Positions 8,474 to 18,003 are shown, counted from the stretch's first letter. The stretch: 64,000 bases of DNA from GCA-2731375 sp964344935 (GCA_964344935.1 CAYFPL010000001.1:992001-1056000), one strand, 5' to 3'. Translations and numbers: made by a program. The notes: a model not told the origin generated them from the sequence alone.

Positions 8474-9664
8474 GAGTCGGGGCCCTACCGGTGGGTGCTG
8501 CTTTTCGGTGTCTGGTTGGTTTATTTCGCCTTTGGCTTGACCCAGGTTGCCATGGCCCCTCTGGTCGGGGTCATCCGGGTCGATCTGGCACTGAGCGACG
8601 GCGCCATGGGATTGATCCTGGGCGCATGGCCCTTGGTTTATATCGCCGCTGCACTGCCTTGCGGTGCCTTTCTGGATCGCGCTGGTCCCCGTACGGCGCT
8701 TTTCACTGCCGCTGCCATCATCGCCCTTTCGGCGGCGGCCCGCGGCCTGGCGGAGGGGCAGGTCAGCATGTTCCTGGCGGTGGCTCTTTTTGGCATCGGC
8801 GGGCCATTGATCTCGATCGGCGCGCCGAAGCTGGTCAGCCTATGGTTCGAGGGGAAGGACCGCGGCCTTGCCATGGGCATCTATATCACCGGCCCGGCTT
8901 TGGGCGGCATCAGCGCATTGGCGCTAACCAACAGCCTTGCCATGCCGTTGATGGGCGGCGAATGGCGCGATGTCCTGTTCCTCTATGCCGGCATTAGCCT
9001 GGCCATCGGCGTCGTCTGGCTGGCACTGGCCAGCCATCCCGCAGCCCGTGGACTAAAAGGGCTTGGCGCCGCCGACGGCGGCCAAAGTCTGGCAGTCGTC
9101 TTCCGCGATCTCTTGAAGATACCAGCTGTCCGCCTGACCCTGATCATGGCCGTGGGCGCCTTTTTCTTCAATCATGGCCTGAACAACTGGCTGCCCGAGA
9201 TCTTGCGTCGGGGCGGCATGACGGCTGCCGAGGCGGGGTTCTGGGCTGCCATTCCTACCGCCATGGGCGTACTCAGCTCCCTTGTTATCCCCCGTCTCGC
9301 CACACCCGAACGGCGGCGTCTGATCCTGGTCGCCCTGATCTGCGGCGCCGGTCTGGCGGCATTCCTCTTGCAGTTCAGTCATCAGCACCTGCCGCTAACC
9401 ATCGCCCTGATACTGCAAGGCATTGCCCGCGGATCCATGATGACGGTGATGATGCTGGCCCTGGTGGAAACCACTGGCGTCGGTAGCCGCCATGCCGGAA
9501 CAGCCGGCGGCCTGTTCTTTTCCGCAGCTGAGATTGGCGGCGTGCTCGGTCCTCTGACCCTGGGTGCCCTATCGGATCTGACAGGCGGATTTTCAGCCGG
9601 CCTCTATCTGCTCTCGGGCATCTGTTTCCTGATGATCCTTGTTTCCCTGCGACTTCGTCCGTAG
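8462..9664 (+). CDS. MFS transporter
   Basis: This 400-residue protein has about 12 hydrophobic segments and the major facilitator layout. The first loop contains a motif A-like GAFLDRAGPRTALF after helix 2, and a long loop splits the two halves around residues 190-215. It resembles CynX/nitrate-nitrite-type or general organic-anion MFS carriers; the substrate is unknown. The gene starts 11 bp after the cyclase stop, at the second copy of a 14-bp tandem repeat, and is followed 61 bp later by a thiolase-like gene. Co-transcription with the cyclase is likely. Confidence 0.88.
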   Translation: MTASESGPYRWVLLFGVWLVYFAFGLTQVAMAPLVGVIRVDLALSDGAMGLILGAWPLVYIAAALPCGAFLDRAGPRTALFTAAAIIALSAAARGLAEGQVSMFLAVALFGIGGPLISIGAPKLVSLWFEGKDRGLAMGIYITGPALGGISALALTNSLAMPLMGGEWRDVLFLYAGISLAIGVVWLALASHPAARGLKGLGAADGGQSLAVVFRDLLKIPAVRLTLIMAVGAFFFNHGLNNWLPEILRRGGMTAAEAGFWAAIPTAMGVLSSLVIPRLATPERRRLILVALICGAGLAAFLLQFSHQHLPLTIALILQGIARGSMMTVMMLALVETTGVGSRHAGTAGGLFFSAAEIGGVLGPLTLGALSDLTGGFSAGLYLLSGICFLMILVSLRLRP

Positions 9665-9725
9665 ACGGATGGCTTGGGACGGGCGACAATGGCACAACGC
9701 GAAAACAAGAAAATGAGGATAGGAG

Positions 9726-10985
9726 ATGGCGCAAATCGATCAATTAGATCCGGAGTTGGGAGCCTCGTTACGGGAAAAATACGCCATCGTCGGCGTGGGC
9801 GAGACGGAGTATCTGCGCGGCTCCAACACCACGACGCGGGCCATGGCCGTCATCGCCATTCGCAATGCCATGGCGGACGCGGGCCTGGGACCGGGCGATG
9901 TGGACGGCATGCTGAGTTATTCGGGCGGCGATTCCACCCTGTCCACTCTGGTCTCGGCCGATCTGGGCATCCGCCTGAATTTTTTCATGGACGTAAACGG
10001 CGGCGGCTCTTCCACAGAGGCCCTGGTGGGCATTGCGATGGGCGTGATCGAGGCGGGCATGTGCCAGACCGTGGCCATTTTCCGCTCCATGAACGGCCAC
10101 AGCCAGACCCGCATCGGCGGCACTGGGGTTCGGGCCGCTGCTCCCGTCGTCAACGAATTCCTGCATGAACGCAGCTATGGCTGGCAGAGCGCAGGGCAGA
10201 AGTTCGCCCCCGCCTTCATGCGCCATATGTACGACTATGGCACCACGCCGGAACAGGTGGCCCACGTCAAAGTGGCCCACAGCCACCATGCGTCCAACAA
10301 CCCCAAGGCCTATTACAAGCAGCGGGTCACGGTGGACGAGGTGGTCAACTCACGCATGATTTGCAAACCTCTGCACCTTTTGGATTGCTGTGTGGAGACT
10401 GACAACGCCACCGCCATCATCGTTACCTCGGCCGATCGGGCCAAGGATATGCGCCAGATACCGGCCCTAATCCGTGGCGTTGTAGGCCGGGTGTCCAAGC
10501 CACGCGCCGATCAGTATTACGAAGCCGGTCCCATTTCTACCGTCGCCGGCCACTATGCCGGGCCCCGCCTGTGGCGTAACGCCGGCCTGGGACCGGAGGA
10601 GGTGGATGTCACCGGTTCTTACGACGCCTTCACCTTCACCACCATGCTGCAGTTGGAGGATTATGGCTTCTGCAAGAAGGGCGAGGGCGGCGACTACGTT
10701 TCCGACGGCACCATTTTCCTAGGCGGCCGGCGCCCCAACAACACCTCCGGCGGTCATTTGTGCGAAGGCTACACCCACGGCATCGCCATGGTGGTGGAGA
10801 ACGTGCGCCAGTTGCGGCACGAGGCGGACGATAGCTGTCCCGTCGGTCCCGACGGCAAACGGCAACACACCTTTGACTATTCCGAAGGTGGCTGCCGCCA
10901 GGTCAAGGATGTGGAAATCAGCGCCAATCTGGGCTGGGCGACACCGGGCACGGGCTCGGCCCTGGTCATGCGGCGCGGCGCATAG
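9726..10985 (+). CDS. Thiolase-like protein (lipid-transfer/SCP-x type), partner of DUF35
   Basis: This 419-residue thiolase-fold protein begins KYAIVGVGETEYLRG, as in SCP-x-type and Ltp-like proteins. At the position where degradative thiolases carry the nucleophilic cysteine it has DVNGGGSSTEA, with serines and no cysteine. The C-terminal region has GGHLCEGYTHG, retaining one of the other active-site elements. Thiolase-like proteins of this type work with a DUF35 protein, and characterised pairs such as Ltp2 with a DUF35 partner act as retro-aldolases. The very next gene (14 bp downstream) encodes a DUF35 protein. I infer an aldolase or acyl-transfer role in breakdown of a branched or ring-derived acyl-CoA. 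Confidence 0.88.
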   Translation: MAQIDQLDPELGASLREKYAIVGVGETEYLRGSNTTTRAMAVIAIRNAMADAGLGPGDVDGMLSYSGGDSTLSTLVSADLGIRLNFFMDVNGGGSSTEALVGIAMGVIEAGMCQTVAIFRSMNGHSQTRIGGTGVRAAAPVVNEFLHERSYGWQSAGQKFAPAFMRHMYDYGTTPEQVAHVKVAHSHHASNNPKAYYKQRVTVDEVVNSRMICKPLHLLDCCVETDNATAIIVTSADRAKDMRQIPALIRGVVGRVSKPRADQYYEAGPISTVAGHYAGPRLWRNAGLGPEEVDVTGSYDAFTFTTMLQLEDYGFCKKGEGGDYVSDGTIFLGGRRPNNTSGGHLCEGYTHGIAMVVENVRQLRHEADDSCPVGPDGKRQHTFDYSEGGCRQVKDVEISANLGWATPGTGSALVMRRGA

Positions 10986-10999
10986 GGAGGGTTGGAAAG

Positions 11000-11527
11000 A
11001 TGTCGGAAACTATCGTCACTGATTACTTGGGCATGACCCTGCAGATCGACAATCTGGACCATTCCAACCTGGCCTATTTTCAGCATTGCGCCGATCACAA
11101 GTTCCATCTGCAGAAATGCGACGATTGCGGGTTGATCCGTTATCCGGTCAGCGAGGGCTGTTCCTGGTGCGGCAGTTCCAATGCCACTTGGACGGAAGTC
11201 GAAGGCAAGGGCGCGGTGCATAGCTATACAGAAATCCACCATGCCATCCAGCCCGCCTTCAAGGAAAAGGTCCCCTACATGGTGCTGCTGGTGGATTTGG
11301 ATACGCAAAAGGGTGAGCCGTCCGAGCACGAGGCGTTGCGCATCATCGGTAACCTGGTCTCACCGGATGGCGAGTTGGCGCCGGCTGATGTCGTGGCATC
11401 GGTGGGGATCGGCAGCCGGGTGCGCATGGTCTTCACGGACGTTACGGATGGGGTCGCCTTACCGCAATGGACCCTGGATGAAGAGGCCGAACAGCCGGAA
11501 GCGCCCTGGCGCTATCCACAGGAATAG
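11000..11527 (+). CDS. Zn-ribbon OB-fold protein (DUF35 family)
   Basis: This 175-residue partner of the preceding thiolase-like protein has an N-terminal helical stretch, then a rubredoxin-like zinc ribbon (CDDCGLIRYPVSEGCSWCGS, about residues 36-55) and a C-terminal OB fold beginning WTEVEGKGAVHSYTEIHH. DUF35 proteins bind acyl-CoA and form hetero-oligomers with thiolase-like subunits. The four cysteines are intact. Spacing of 14 bp upstream and 12 bp downstream indicates an operon with the thiolase-like gene and the SDR. Confidence 0.9.
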   Translation: MSETIVTDYLGMTLQIDNLDHSNLAYFQHCADHKFHLQKCDDCGLIRYPVSEGCSWCGSSNATWTEVEGKGAVHSYTEIHHAIQPAFKEKVPYMVLLVDLDTQKGEPSEHEALRIIGNLVSPDGELAPADVVASVGIGSRVRMVFTDVTDGVALPQWTLDEEAEQPEAPWRYPQE

Positions 11528-11539
11528 GAGGCGGGTAGC

Positions 11540-12334
11540 ATGGGACGTTTGGATGGCAAGGTTGCCATCGTCACCGGCGCCGCACCCCGGGGCGAGGGCA
11601 TCGGTAACGGCACCGCCATGGCCATTTTGATGGCCCGCGAAGGCGCCAAGGTCTTACTGGTGAACCGTTCCCTTGATCGGGCCGAGGAACTGGCAGGGAA
11701 GATTACCGAGGAAGGCTTCGAGGCCTCCGCCTTCTCGGCAGACGTAACCGACACCGAAGATGTGGCCGCCATGGGCGCGGCGGTGATGGAGCGCTACGGC
11801 CGCCTGGACGTCCTGTGCAACAACGTGGGCGTGGGCGCCGGGGGCGGACCCAACCGGGTCGAGGACGTGACGGACGAAACCTGGGACAGCCTGGTGGATA
11901 TCAACATCACTTCCGCCATGAAATGCAGCCGTGTCGCCGTTCCGCTGATGCGGCAGTCTGGTGGCGGCTCCATCATCAACGTCTCCTCCATCGCCGGCGC
12001 CGTGGGACTGATGGGCAGCCCCGGCGCAGCCGCCTACGCCACCATGAAATCGGCCACTCATGGCTTGACCCTATCCACCGCCGCCGACTACGCCGCCGAA
12101 GGCATTCGCTGTAACTGCATCATCATCGGCTCGGTCTCCACGCCCTTGGTGGCCCATTACGGCGATGAATACCGCCGGCGCCGCATCGAAATGGTGCCCA
12201 TGCAGACCGAGGGCACAGGCTGGGATGTGGGCTGGGCCGCTGTCTACCTGGCCTCGGACGAGGCCCGCTGGGTGACCGGCGTCATGCTGCCGGTGGACGG
12301 CGGCCTCTGCGCGCTCAGGGCATGGCCGCGATGA
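11540..12334 (+). CDS. SDR-family NAD(P)-dependent oxidoreductase
   Basis: This 264-residue classical short-chain dehydrogenase has a cofactor-binding turn GAAPRGEGIGNGTA (a slightly expanded TGxxxGxG), then NNVG, a catalytic serine in NVSSIAG and YATMK as the YxxxK dyad near residue 165. It probably oxidises a hydroxyacyl-CoA or reduces a keto group in the pathway of the thiolase/DUF35 pair, to which it is joined by a 12-bp spacer. The expanded glycine loop is also seen in the SDR at 19195-19998. A good ribosome binding site (aggaggcgg) precedes the ATG. Confidence 0.92.
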   Translation: MGRLDGKVAIVTGAAPRGEGIGNGTAMAILMAREGAKVLLVNRSLDRAEELAGKITEEGFEASAFSADVTDTEDVAAMGAAVMERYGRLDVLCNNVGVGAGGGPNRVEDVTDETWDSLVDINITSAMKCSRVAVPLMRQSGGGSIINVSSIAGAVGLMGSPGAAAYATMKSATHGLTLSTAADYAAEGIRCNCIIIGSVSTPLVAHYGDEYRRRRIEMVPMQTEGTGWDVGWAAVYLASDEARWVTGVMLPVDGGLCALRAWPR

Positions 12335-13059
12335 GCCAGGAACAGGCACGGAGGGAACTAGCCGCGAACGGCATTCTGCGGGCAGGCATCAACCTATCCA
12401 ACCCATTGCTGGTCACCGGCAAGTTGGAGAATGGTGATCCAGAGGGTGTCTCGCCGGACATGGCGCGGAGCATTGCCGGCCGTCTAGGCGTTGCCGTCGA
12501 ATACGTCCCCTTCCCATCGCCCGGCGCCTTGGCCGATGCCGTTGGTGAGGATGCCTATGATATCGGCCTGATCGCCGCCGAACCGGCACGGGCCGAGACC
12601 ATCGCTTTCACTTCCGCCTATGTGGAGATCGAGGCGACGTATCTTGTCCCCGAGGGCTCGCCCCTGACTGAGATAGATGCAGTGGACCAGCCCGGCATCC
12701 GCATCGCCGTTTCGGCCCGCAGCGCCTACGACCTTTACCTGACCAGGACCTTGCAGCACGCCGAACTGGTTCGTGCAAAGGGACTGGCGGGCACTCTGGA
12801 ACTGTTCACCTCAGAGAAACTGGATGCCCTGGCCGGTCTGCGCCCTGCTCTGAACGAAGACATCAAGAAACTTCCTGGCGCCCGTATATTGGACGGCCGC
12901 TACACTACCGTGCAGCAGGCCATCGGCACCCAGCCAGAAAACAAAGCAGCGGCAGCCTTTCTGCAGGATTTCGTCATGGAAGCCCGGCAAAGCGGCCTCG
13001 TAGCTCAATTCATCGAGCGCCACGGCGTGCAAGGCCGCCTGCTTGTAGCCTCCGACTGA
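12331..13059 (+). CDS. Solute-binding-protein family 3 fold protein without signal peptide
   Basis: This 242-residue protein has the type II periplasmic binding fold of amino-acid-binding proteins. The pattern LRAGINLSNPLLVTG...PEGVSPDMARSIAGRLGV is typical of SBP_bac_3, and the inter-lobe segment reads YDIGLIAAEPARAETIAFT. No signal peptide or lipobox is visible with either possible start (ATG 12322 or ATG 12331). I chose 12331 because it forms an ATGA overlap with the SDR stop. No ABC permease is adjacent. It may be a cytoplasmic binding or sensor protein, or an enzyme related to cyclohexadienyl dehydratase; none of this can be settled from sequence alone. Confidence 0.75.
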   Translation: MSQEQARRELAANGILRAGINLSNPLLVTGKLENGDPEGVSPDMARSIAGRLGVAVEYVPFPSPGALADAVGEDAYDIGLIAAEPARAETIAFTSAYVEIEATYLVPEGSPLTEIDAVDQPGIRIAVSARSAYDLYLTRTLQHAELVRAKGLAGTLELFTSEKLDALAGLRPALNEDIKKLPGARILDGRYTTVQQAIGTQPENKAAAAFLQDFVMEARQSGLVAQFIERHGVQGRLLVASD

Positions 13060-13121
13060 ATGCCTTCGCCTTGAATACCGCCGCGAAATTGCCCGAGAAT
13101 TCGGCTGATTGCCTCGGTTTC

Positions 13122-16100
13122 CTACTCCGCTGGCTGCGCAGCTGCCGCCTTGGCCGCACGTTTTTCCTCGCGGGCCGTGCGCCGGCGGGCAAAGAAGGCC
13201 GATGAATTGGCGCCTAGGGCCAACAACGACGGCGTCACAAACAGGGTCAGAATGGTCGCGAAACTGAGACCAAAGGCCACCGCTGTGGATAACTGCACCC
13301 ACCATTGCGTCGACGGCGCGCCAATGGCGACATCGCGGGCGACAAAATCGATGTTGGTCTGAAACACCATGGGCAACAGACCGAATATGGTGGTGATGGT
13401 CGTCAGCAGCACCGGGCGCAGACGCTGGGTGCCGGTTCGGACCACCGCCTCCATTGGTTCCATGCCCGATTTGACCAATCGGGCATAAGTATCGATCAAG
13501 ACGATATTGTTGTTCACCACGATACCAGCCAAGGCAATGACACCGATGCCGGTCATGACGATGCCAAAAGCCTGGCCGGTAATCAGCAGCCCGGCCATGA
13601 CGCCCACTGTGGACATGACCACGGCCGTCAGGATCAATAGCGCATGATAGAAGCTGTTGAACTGGGTGATCAGGATGATCGCCATGACGAACAGGGCGAT
13701 ACCAAACGCCTTTTGCAGGAAGGCTGCCGCCTCCTTTTGATCACGATCGGCGCCGCGGAAGCGGATGTCCACTTCCGGATCGAACGATTGCTTCGCCATC
13801 CAGGCACGGATCTCGTTGACCTTGTCGTCGGGCAGCAATCCCTCGGCCACGCTCGCTTGCACGGTGATGACCCGCTGGCCATCGGTGCGCCGCAGAAGGC
13901 CAGACCGTTGCTGTGGCGTGCGGGAGACGAAGTTTGAAATGGGTACTTGGCCGTGGCTGGTCTGCACCCGCAACTGATCCAACTGATCGATGCTGCGGTG
14001 GCCATGGGGGAAGCGGACCCGTATTTCCACCTCTTCGTCGGCGTCGTCAGGACGGTATTCCCCGACCTTGATGCCGTTGGTGACCAACTGAACCACCTTG
14101 CCCACAGTCAAAATATCGGCGTTGAAGCGGCCGGCCTGAGCCCGGTCCACCTGTATCTGCCATTCGATACCCGGCAGGGGCCGGCTGTCTTCCACATCCA
14201 ACAGGCCGTCAATGCTTTCCAGTTTGTCGCGGAATTTGCCCACCAGGGGATCCAGCCGCTCGGGGAAGCGGGAGCGGAATTCAATCTGAATGTCCTTGCC
14301 TGTGGGCGGGCCCACGTCCGGTTCACGCGGTTCCACCCAGACACCCGCCAAATGGGCGGTGCGCTGGCGCACTTCATCCATGATCTCGGCCGATGTGCGG
14401 CGGCGGTCCCATTCCGCAAATTCCAGGAAAATCGTGCCGATCACATCCTCGGCCTGGTCTTCGCCGCGTGACGGCCCGCCGGTACGGGCATAAACGGTTT
14501 GGATGCCCCGAACCTGCAGCAATTCGGCTTCCACCTCGCGGACCAGCACGTCCTTCTCCCGGGTCGACATGTTGCCGCGGGCATGGACATGGATCAGGCT
14601 TTGCTCCGGTTCCACGTCGGGGAAGAATTCGACGCCTTTGCCTTGTGACCAGTAGGTACCCTGCACCCCGATCAGAATGACGATAGCGGCCAACAGGACC
14701 AGAATGGGTCGGCGGATCAGCACCGACAGGACGCGGGCATAAAATCCCGTGAAACCCGGCAACTGACGCACATCGCCGTCTTCAGCGGCCGCCAGGGCGG
14801 CCAGCACCTTGGGGTTCGCGCTACCCGCCTTGCCGATCAATCCGCCCAGGGTGGGGACAAAAATCAGCGCCATCATCAGGGAGCCGGTCAAGGTCACCAC
14901 CAGGGTGATGGGCAGGAACTTCATGAACTCTCCAACCACGCCAGGCCAGAACACCAGTGGCATGAAGGCGGCAAGTGTCGTCGCGGTTGAGGCGATGATG
15001 GGCCACGCCATGCGTTGGGCGGCCATGGCATAGGCCTGTCGCCTGGGCAGGCCTTCGGCCAGCTTGCGGTCGGCGAATTCGGTGACCACGATGGCCCCGT
15101 CCACCAACATGCCCACGGCCAGGATCAAGGCGAACAACACCACGATGTTGACCGTCAAACCCATGGCATCCAACACCAGAATGCCGAACAGGAAAGAGGC
15201 CGGAATGGCCAACCCCACCAAACCGGCGGTGCGCAAGCCCAAGGCGGCAACGACCACGATCATGACCAATAGGATGGCACTCAGCACATTGTTTTGCAGG
15301 TCGTCCAGCATGCGCCGGATGTTCTTTGACTCGTCCTGGATAAAGCTCACCTGGACACCGGCCGGCCAGTATTTGGCCCGCTCGTTGACCACCGCCTGCA
15401 CCTGATCGATGGTCTCGATGACGTTTTCACCCAGCCGCTTCTTGATCTCCAGGGTCACGCCGCGCCGGCCGTCAATGCGGGCAAAGGAATCCGCATCCCG
15501 GAAGGTGCGGCGCACGTCGGTCACATCCTGCAGGGTAATGACACCGTCCCCACGGGCCTTGACGGGCAGTTCCAGAACATCCTTGGCGGTCTCGAACAGC
15601 CCCGGCACCTTGACCGGAAAGCGGCCTTTGCCCGTATCCAGGGCGCCGGCGCCAATCAACTGATTATTTCGGGTAACGGCGGCGATCAGTTCTTCCTGGC
15701 TGATGTTGTAGCTTTCCAGCCGAACCGGATCGACCAGGACTTCCAGAACCTCCTTGCGCTCGCCGGCAATGTCTGCCTCCAGCACACCGGGCAGGGCCTC
15801 CAATTCGTCCTGCAGGTCCCGGGCCAACCGCAACAGCGTCCGTTCCGGCACATCGCCGGCCAGGGTGACGACCAGCACCGGGAACAGACCCACATTGACC
15901 TCGTGGGCAGTGGGCTCCTCGGTCTCGCTGGGCAAGTCCGGCTTGACCTGGTCGATGGCCTGGCGCACGTCCTGCATGGCCTGATCCACATCGAAGCCGG
16001 CATCGAATTCCAGCAGCACCGAGGCGCTGCCCGTCTGTGCCCGGCTGCGCATTTCCTTGATGCCCTCGATGGAACGCAATTCCTGCTCCATGGGCCGCAC

Positions 16101-16292
16101 CAAAAGACGTTCGGCATCCTCGGGTGATATGCCGTCATGCACCATCGAGACATAGACGATGGGGATGTTGATATCGGGCTTGGATTCCTTCGGAATGGTC
16201 AGGAAGGAGCCGAGGCCTGCAATCAGCACCAGGACCAGGATAGAGAGAACGCTGCGGGAATGATGGACCGCCGCATCGATGATGGCGTTCAT
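13122..16292 (-). CDS. RND efflux transporter permease subunit (AcrB/MdtB-like)
   Basis: This 1056-residue inner-membrane proton-driven exporter has the RND layout: an N-terminal helix, a large periplasmic loop, a bundle of helices, a second periplasmic loop and the final helices. The helix 4 region carries LAVGMLVDGAIVVTEFADRK, close to the family's conserved DD segment but with a single aspartate there. It should pump hydrophobic or toxic compounds using the membrane-fusion protein encoded just upstream, with which it overlaps by 4 bp (ATGA). No outer-membrane TolC-type gene is nearby. The C-terminal tail is rich in Ala, Lys and Arg, as often in cytosolic tails. Substrate unknown. Confidence 0.93.
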   Translation of the reverse strand: MNAIIDAAVHHSRSVLSILVLVLIAGLGSFLTIPKESKPDINIPIVYVSMVHDGISPEDAERLLVRPMEQELRSIEGIKEMRSRAQTGSASVLLEFDAGFDVDQAMQDVRQAIDQVKPDLPSETEEPTAHEVNVGLFPVLVVTLAGDVPERTLLRLARDLQDELEALPGVLEADIAGERKEVLEVLVDPVRLESYNISQEELIAAVTRNNQLIGAGALDTGKGRFPVKVPGLFETAKDVLELPVKARGDGVITLQDVTDVRRTFRDADSFARIDGRRGVTLEIKKRLGENVIETIDQVQAVVNERAKYWPAGVQVSFIQDESKNIRRMLDDLQNNVLSAILLVMIVVVAALGLRTAGLVGLAIPASFLFGILVLDAMGLTVNIVVLFALILAVGMLVDGAIVVTEFADRKLAEGLPRRQAYAMAAQRMAWPIIASTATTLAAFMPLVFWPGVVGEFMKFLPITLVVTLTGSLMMALIFVPTLGGLIGKAGSANPKVLAALAAAEDGDVRQLPGFTGFYARVLSVLIRRPILVLLAAIVILIGVQGTYWSQGKGVEFFPDVEPEQSLIHVHARGNMSTREKDVLVREVEAELLQVRGIQTVYARTGGPSRGEDQAEDVIGTIFLEFAEWDRRRTSAEIMDEVRQRTAHLAGVWVEPREPDVGPPTGKDIQIEFRSRFPERLDPLVGKFRDKLESIDGLLDVEDSRPLPGIEWQIQVDRAQAGRFNADILTVGKVVQLVTNGIKVGEYRPDDADEEVEIRVRFPHGHRSIDQLDQLRVQTSHGQVPISNFVSRTPQQRSGLLRRTDGQRVITVQASVAEGLLPDDKVNEIRAWMAKQSFDPEVDIRFRGADRDQKEAAAFLQKAFGIALFVMAIILITQFNSFYHALLILTAVVMSTVGVMAGLLITGQAFGIVMTGIGVIALAGIVVNNNIVLIDTYARLVKSGMEPMEAVVRTGTQRLRPVLLTTITTIFGLLPMVFQTNIDFVARDVAIGAPSTQWWVQLSTAVAFGLSFATILTLFVTPSLLALGANSSAFFARRRTAREEKRAAKAAAAQPAE

Positions 16293-17425
16293 GACGCAGG
16301 CGCCCCGTCGTTATCTCCCGGCGCATCCTTGGCCTGACGAACAATGCGGACTTTGTCGCCCTGCCGCACATACTCCTGACCGACGACGATCAGTTCCGCC
16401 TGATCCGGCAATCCGGCGACCCAAATTCCGTCCGCCTTGCTATCCACGATGGTAACGGCATAAAAGGCCACGCTGTTGTCGGATTTCACGCAACGCACGC
16501 CGACCGTCCCATTGTCGTCAAGAGTCAGGACCGCGGGCGTAATGAAATGCGCCATGATCTGCTCTGTCGGGAAATGCAATTCGGCCGTGGTGCCATGACG
16601 CAGCGCGCCGTCGGCATTGGGCACCAGCAGTTCGACCCGGAACGTGCGGGTTTCATCCTCCGCCGTTTCGGCGATGTAGTGGATGCGGCCCTCGACCTCC
16701 TGGCCGGTCACCAGTTTGGCCCGGCCCTCGCCATTTCGCTTCAGCCGGCCGACGTCGTTCTCGCTGACCTGAGCCACCACCAAATACGGATCCTCGTCCA
16801 CCAGAAGGGCGATACCGCTGCCGTCCTTGACATAGTCGCCCAGTTCCACTTCACGGCTGTCAACCACGGCATCGAATGGCGCCCGAATGATGGTGCGGGC
16901 GATATCAACTTCCATGCGCTTGACCATGGCCTTAGCCGCATCCAGACGGGCGGCGGCGGCCGAGTATTGGGTTTCCGCGCGATATCCCTTTTTTCGCAAC
17001 TGCTTGGCGGCCTGAAACTCCACTTCCCGCTGCCGCACCAAGGCCTCGGCCTCAGCCATGTGAGCATTGCGATCGGCCACGTCGATGCGGACAATCTCGT
17101 CACCTCGGCGCACCCGGCTGCCTTTGCGTACGGAGACCTTGGTAATACGGCCCTTGATTTCCGATTTCACAACGACTTTGCGCTTGGCCTCCGTATGGCC
17201 ACGGGCCACAACCTCGCGCCAATGCTGCTTGGCCGTAGTCTGCTGTATACGCACCGCTGTCAATGCGGCCTCGCCACGGGCTTCGTTGCGTTCGGCGACC
17301 GACGGGGCCTCTTCTGGGGCGCCGGTGCCGTTCGCCATCCCAGACTTGTCGCCCAAAACCCCGCTTAGGACCCAGCCAGCGGCGGCAACGGCAATGGCAA
17401 CGGCCAGAAGTATTGATTTGCGCAT
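16289..17425 (-). CDS. Periplasmic membrane-fusion (adaptor) subunit of RND efflux pump
   Basis: This 378-residue HlyD/AcrA-type adaptor starts with a basic residue and a hydrophobic anchor (residues 5-23). Next come the lipoyl-like half-motif VVVKSEIKGRITKVSVRKGS, a helical hairpin of about residues 120-175, and the second half IIRAPFDAVVDSREVELGD. Beta-barrel and membrane-proximal domains follow. It links the RND pump to an outer-membrane channel. It lies 26 bp after the PadR gene and overlaps the pump gene by 4 bp, so the three form one operon. The long anchor could be an uncleaved signal. Confidence 0.92.
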   Translation of the reverse strand: MRKSILLAVAIAVAAAGWVLSGVLGDKSGMANGTGAPEEAPSVAERNEARGEAALTAVRIQQTTAKQHWREVVARGHTEAKRKVVVKSEIKGRITKVSVRKGSRVRRGDEIVRIDVADRNAHMAEAEALVRQREVEFQAAKQLRKKGYRAETQYSAAAARLDAAKAMVKRMEVDIARTIIRAPFDAVVDSREVELGDYVKDGSGIALLVDEDPYLVVAQVSENDVGRLKRNGEGRAKLVTGQEVEGRIHYIAETAEDETRTFRVELLVPNADGALRHGTTAELHFPTEQIMAHFITPAVLTLDDNGTVGVRCVKSDNSVAFYAVTIVDSKADGIWVAGLPDQAELIVVGQEYVRQGDKVRIVRQAKDAPGDNDGAPAS

Positions 17426-17451
17426 GATTAGGTGTTCCTTAATCGCCCGCG

Positions 17452-18003
17452 TTAACCGGTCGTGCCAACACGGTCGTTGTCGACCTGTGCCAGCAGGGCT
17501 TCGCTCTCCACCAGATAGCGGTGTTCTTCCAGGTATTTCGCCGCCGCCTCGTAAACGGCGCGGCCATAACCGGCGACGAATTGCTGCGCGGCCGAGGATC
17601 GGTCCTCACGCCCCGCCAGTTCTGTGGCCAATCTTTTGTGTGCGGCAATTCGCTGATCGATCATTTCGGCGATCTGGCCCGCCGGCAATAGATCAGCGAA
17701 ACACATGGCAACCAGGAATTCAGAACGCACCCGGTCGCGACCGGGCATATTGTTCAGTTCCGACACCAGGGCCAGGCGCCCATCGACTGTCAGGCTATAG
17801 ACTTTCTTATCGGGTCGGCGGGCCTGTGCCTCGGTTTCACAGTGCACCAGACCTTCCGATTGCAGACGGTTCAGGGCCGGATAGATGGACCCAAAGGAGG
17901 CGTCGTAGAAATGGCTGAAGGTATCCTCCAGCCGTTTTTTGATTTCATAGCCCGAGGCATCGCCCAGGCTCAAGACGCCCAGGCACAAGGTACGCACATC
18001 CAT
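17452..18003 (-). CDS. PadR-family transcriptional regulator
   Basis: This 183-residue regulator has a winged helix at its N-terminus (LCLGVLSLGDASGYEIKK, then FGSIYPALNRLQSEGLV, the recognition helix region), and a C-terminal helical domain of the Vir-type PadR branch used for dimerisation. The start at 18003 is preferred over a longer frame because an AAGGAG lies 10 nt before it and MDVRTLCLG fits the family start. Its place at the head of the adaptor-pump operon suggests that it represses the operon and responds to pump substrates. An inverted repeat just upstream may be its operator. Confidence 0.9.
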   Translation of the reverse strand: MDVRTLCLGVLSLGDASGYEIKKRLEDTFSHFYDASFGSIYPALNRLQSEGLVHCETEAQARRPDKKVYSLTVDGRLALVSELNNMPGRDRVRSEFLVAMCFADLLPAGQIAEMIDQRIAAHKRLATELAGREDRSSAAQQFVAGYGRAVYEAAAKYLEEHRYLVESEALLAQVDNDRVGTTG

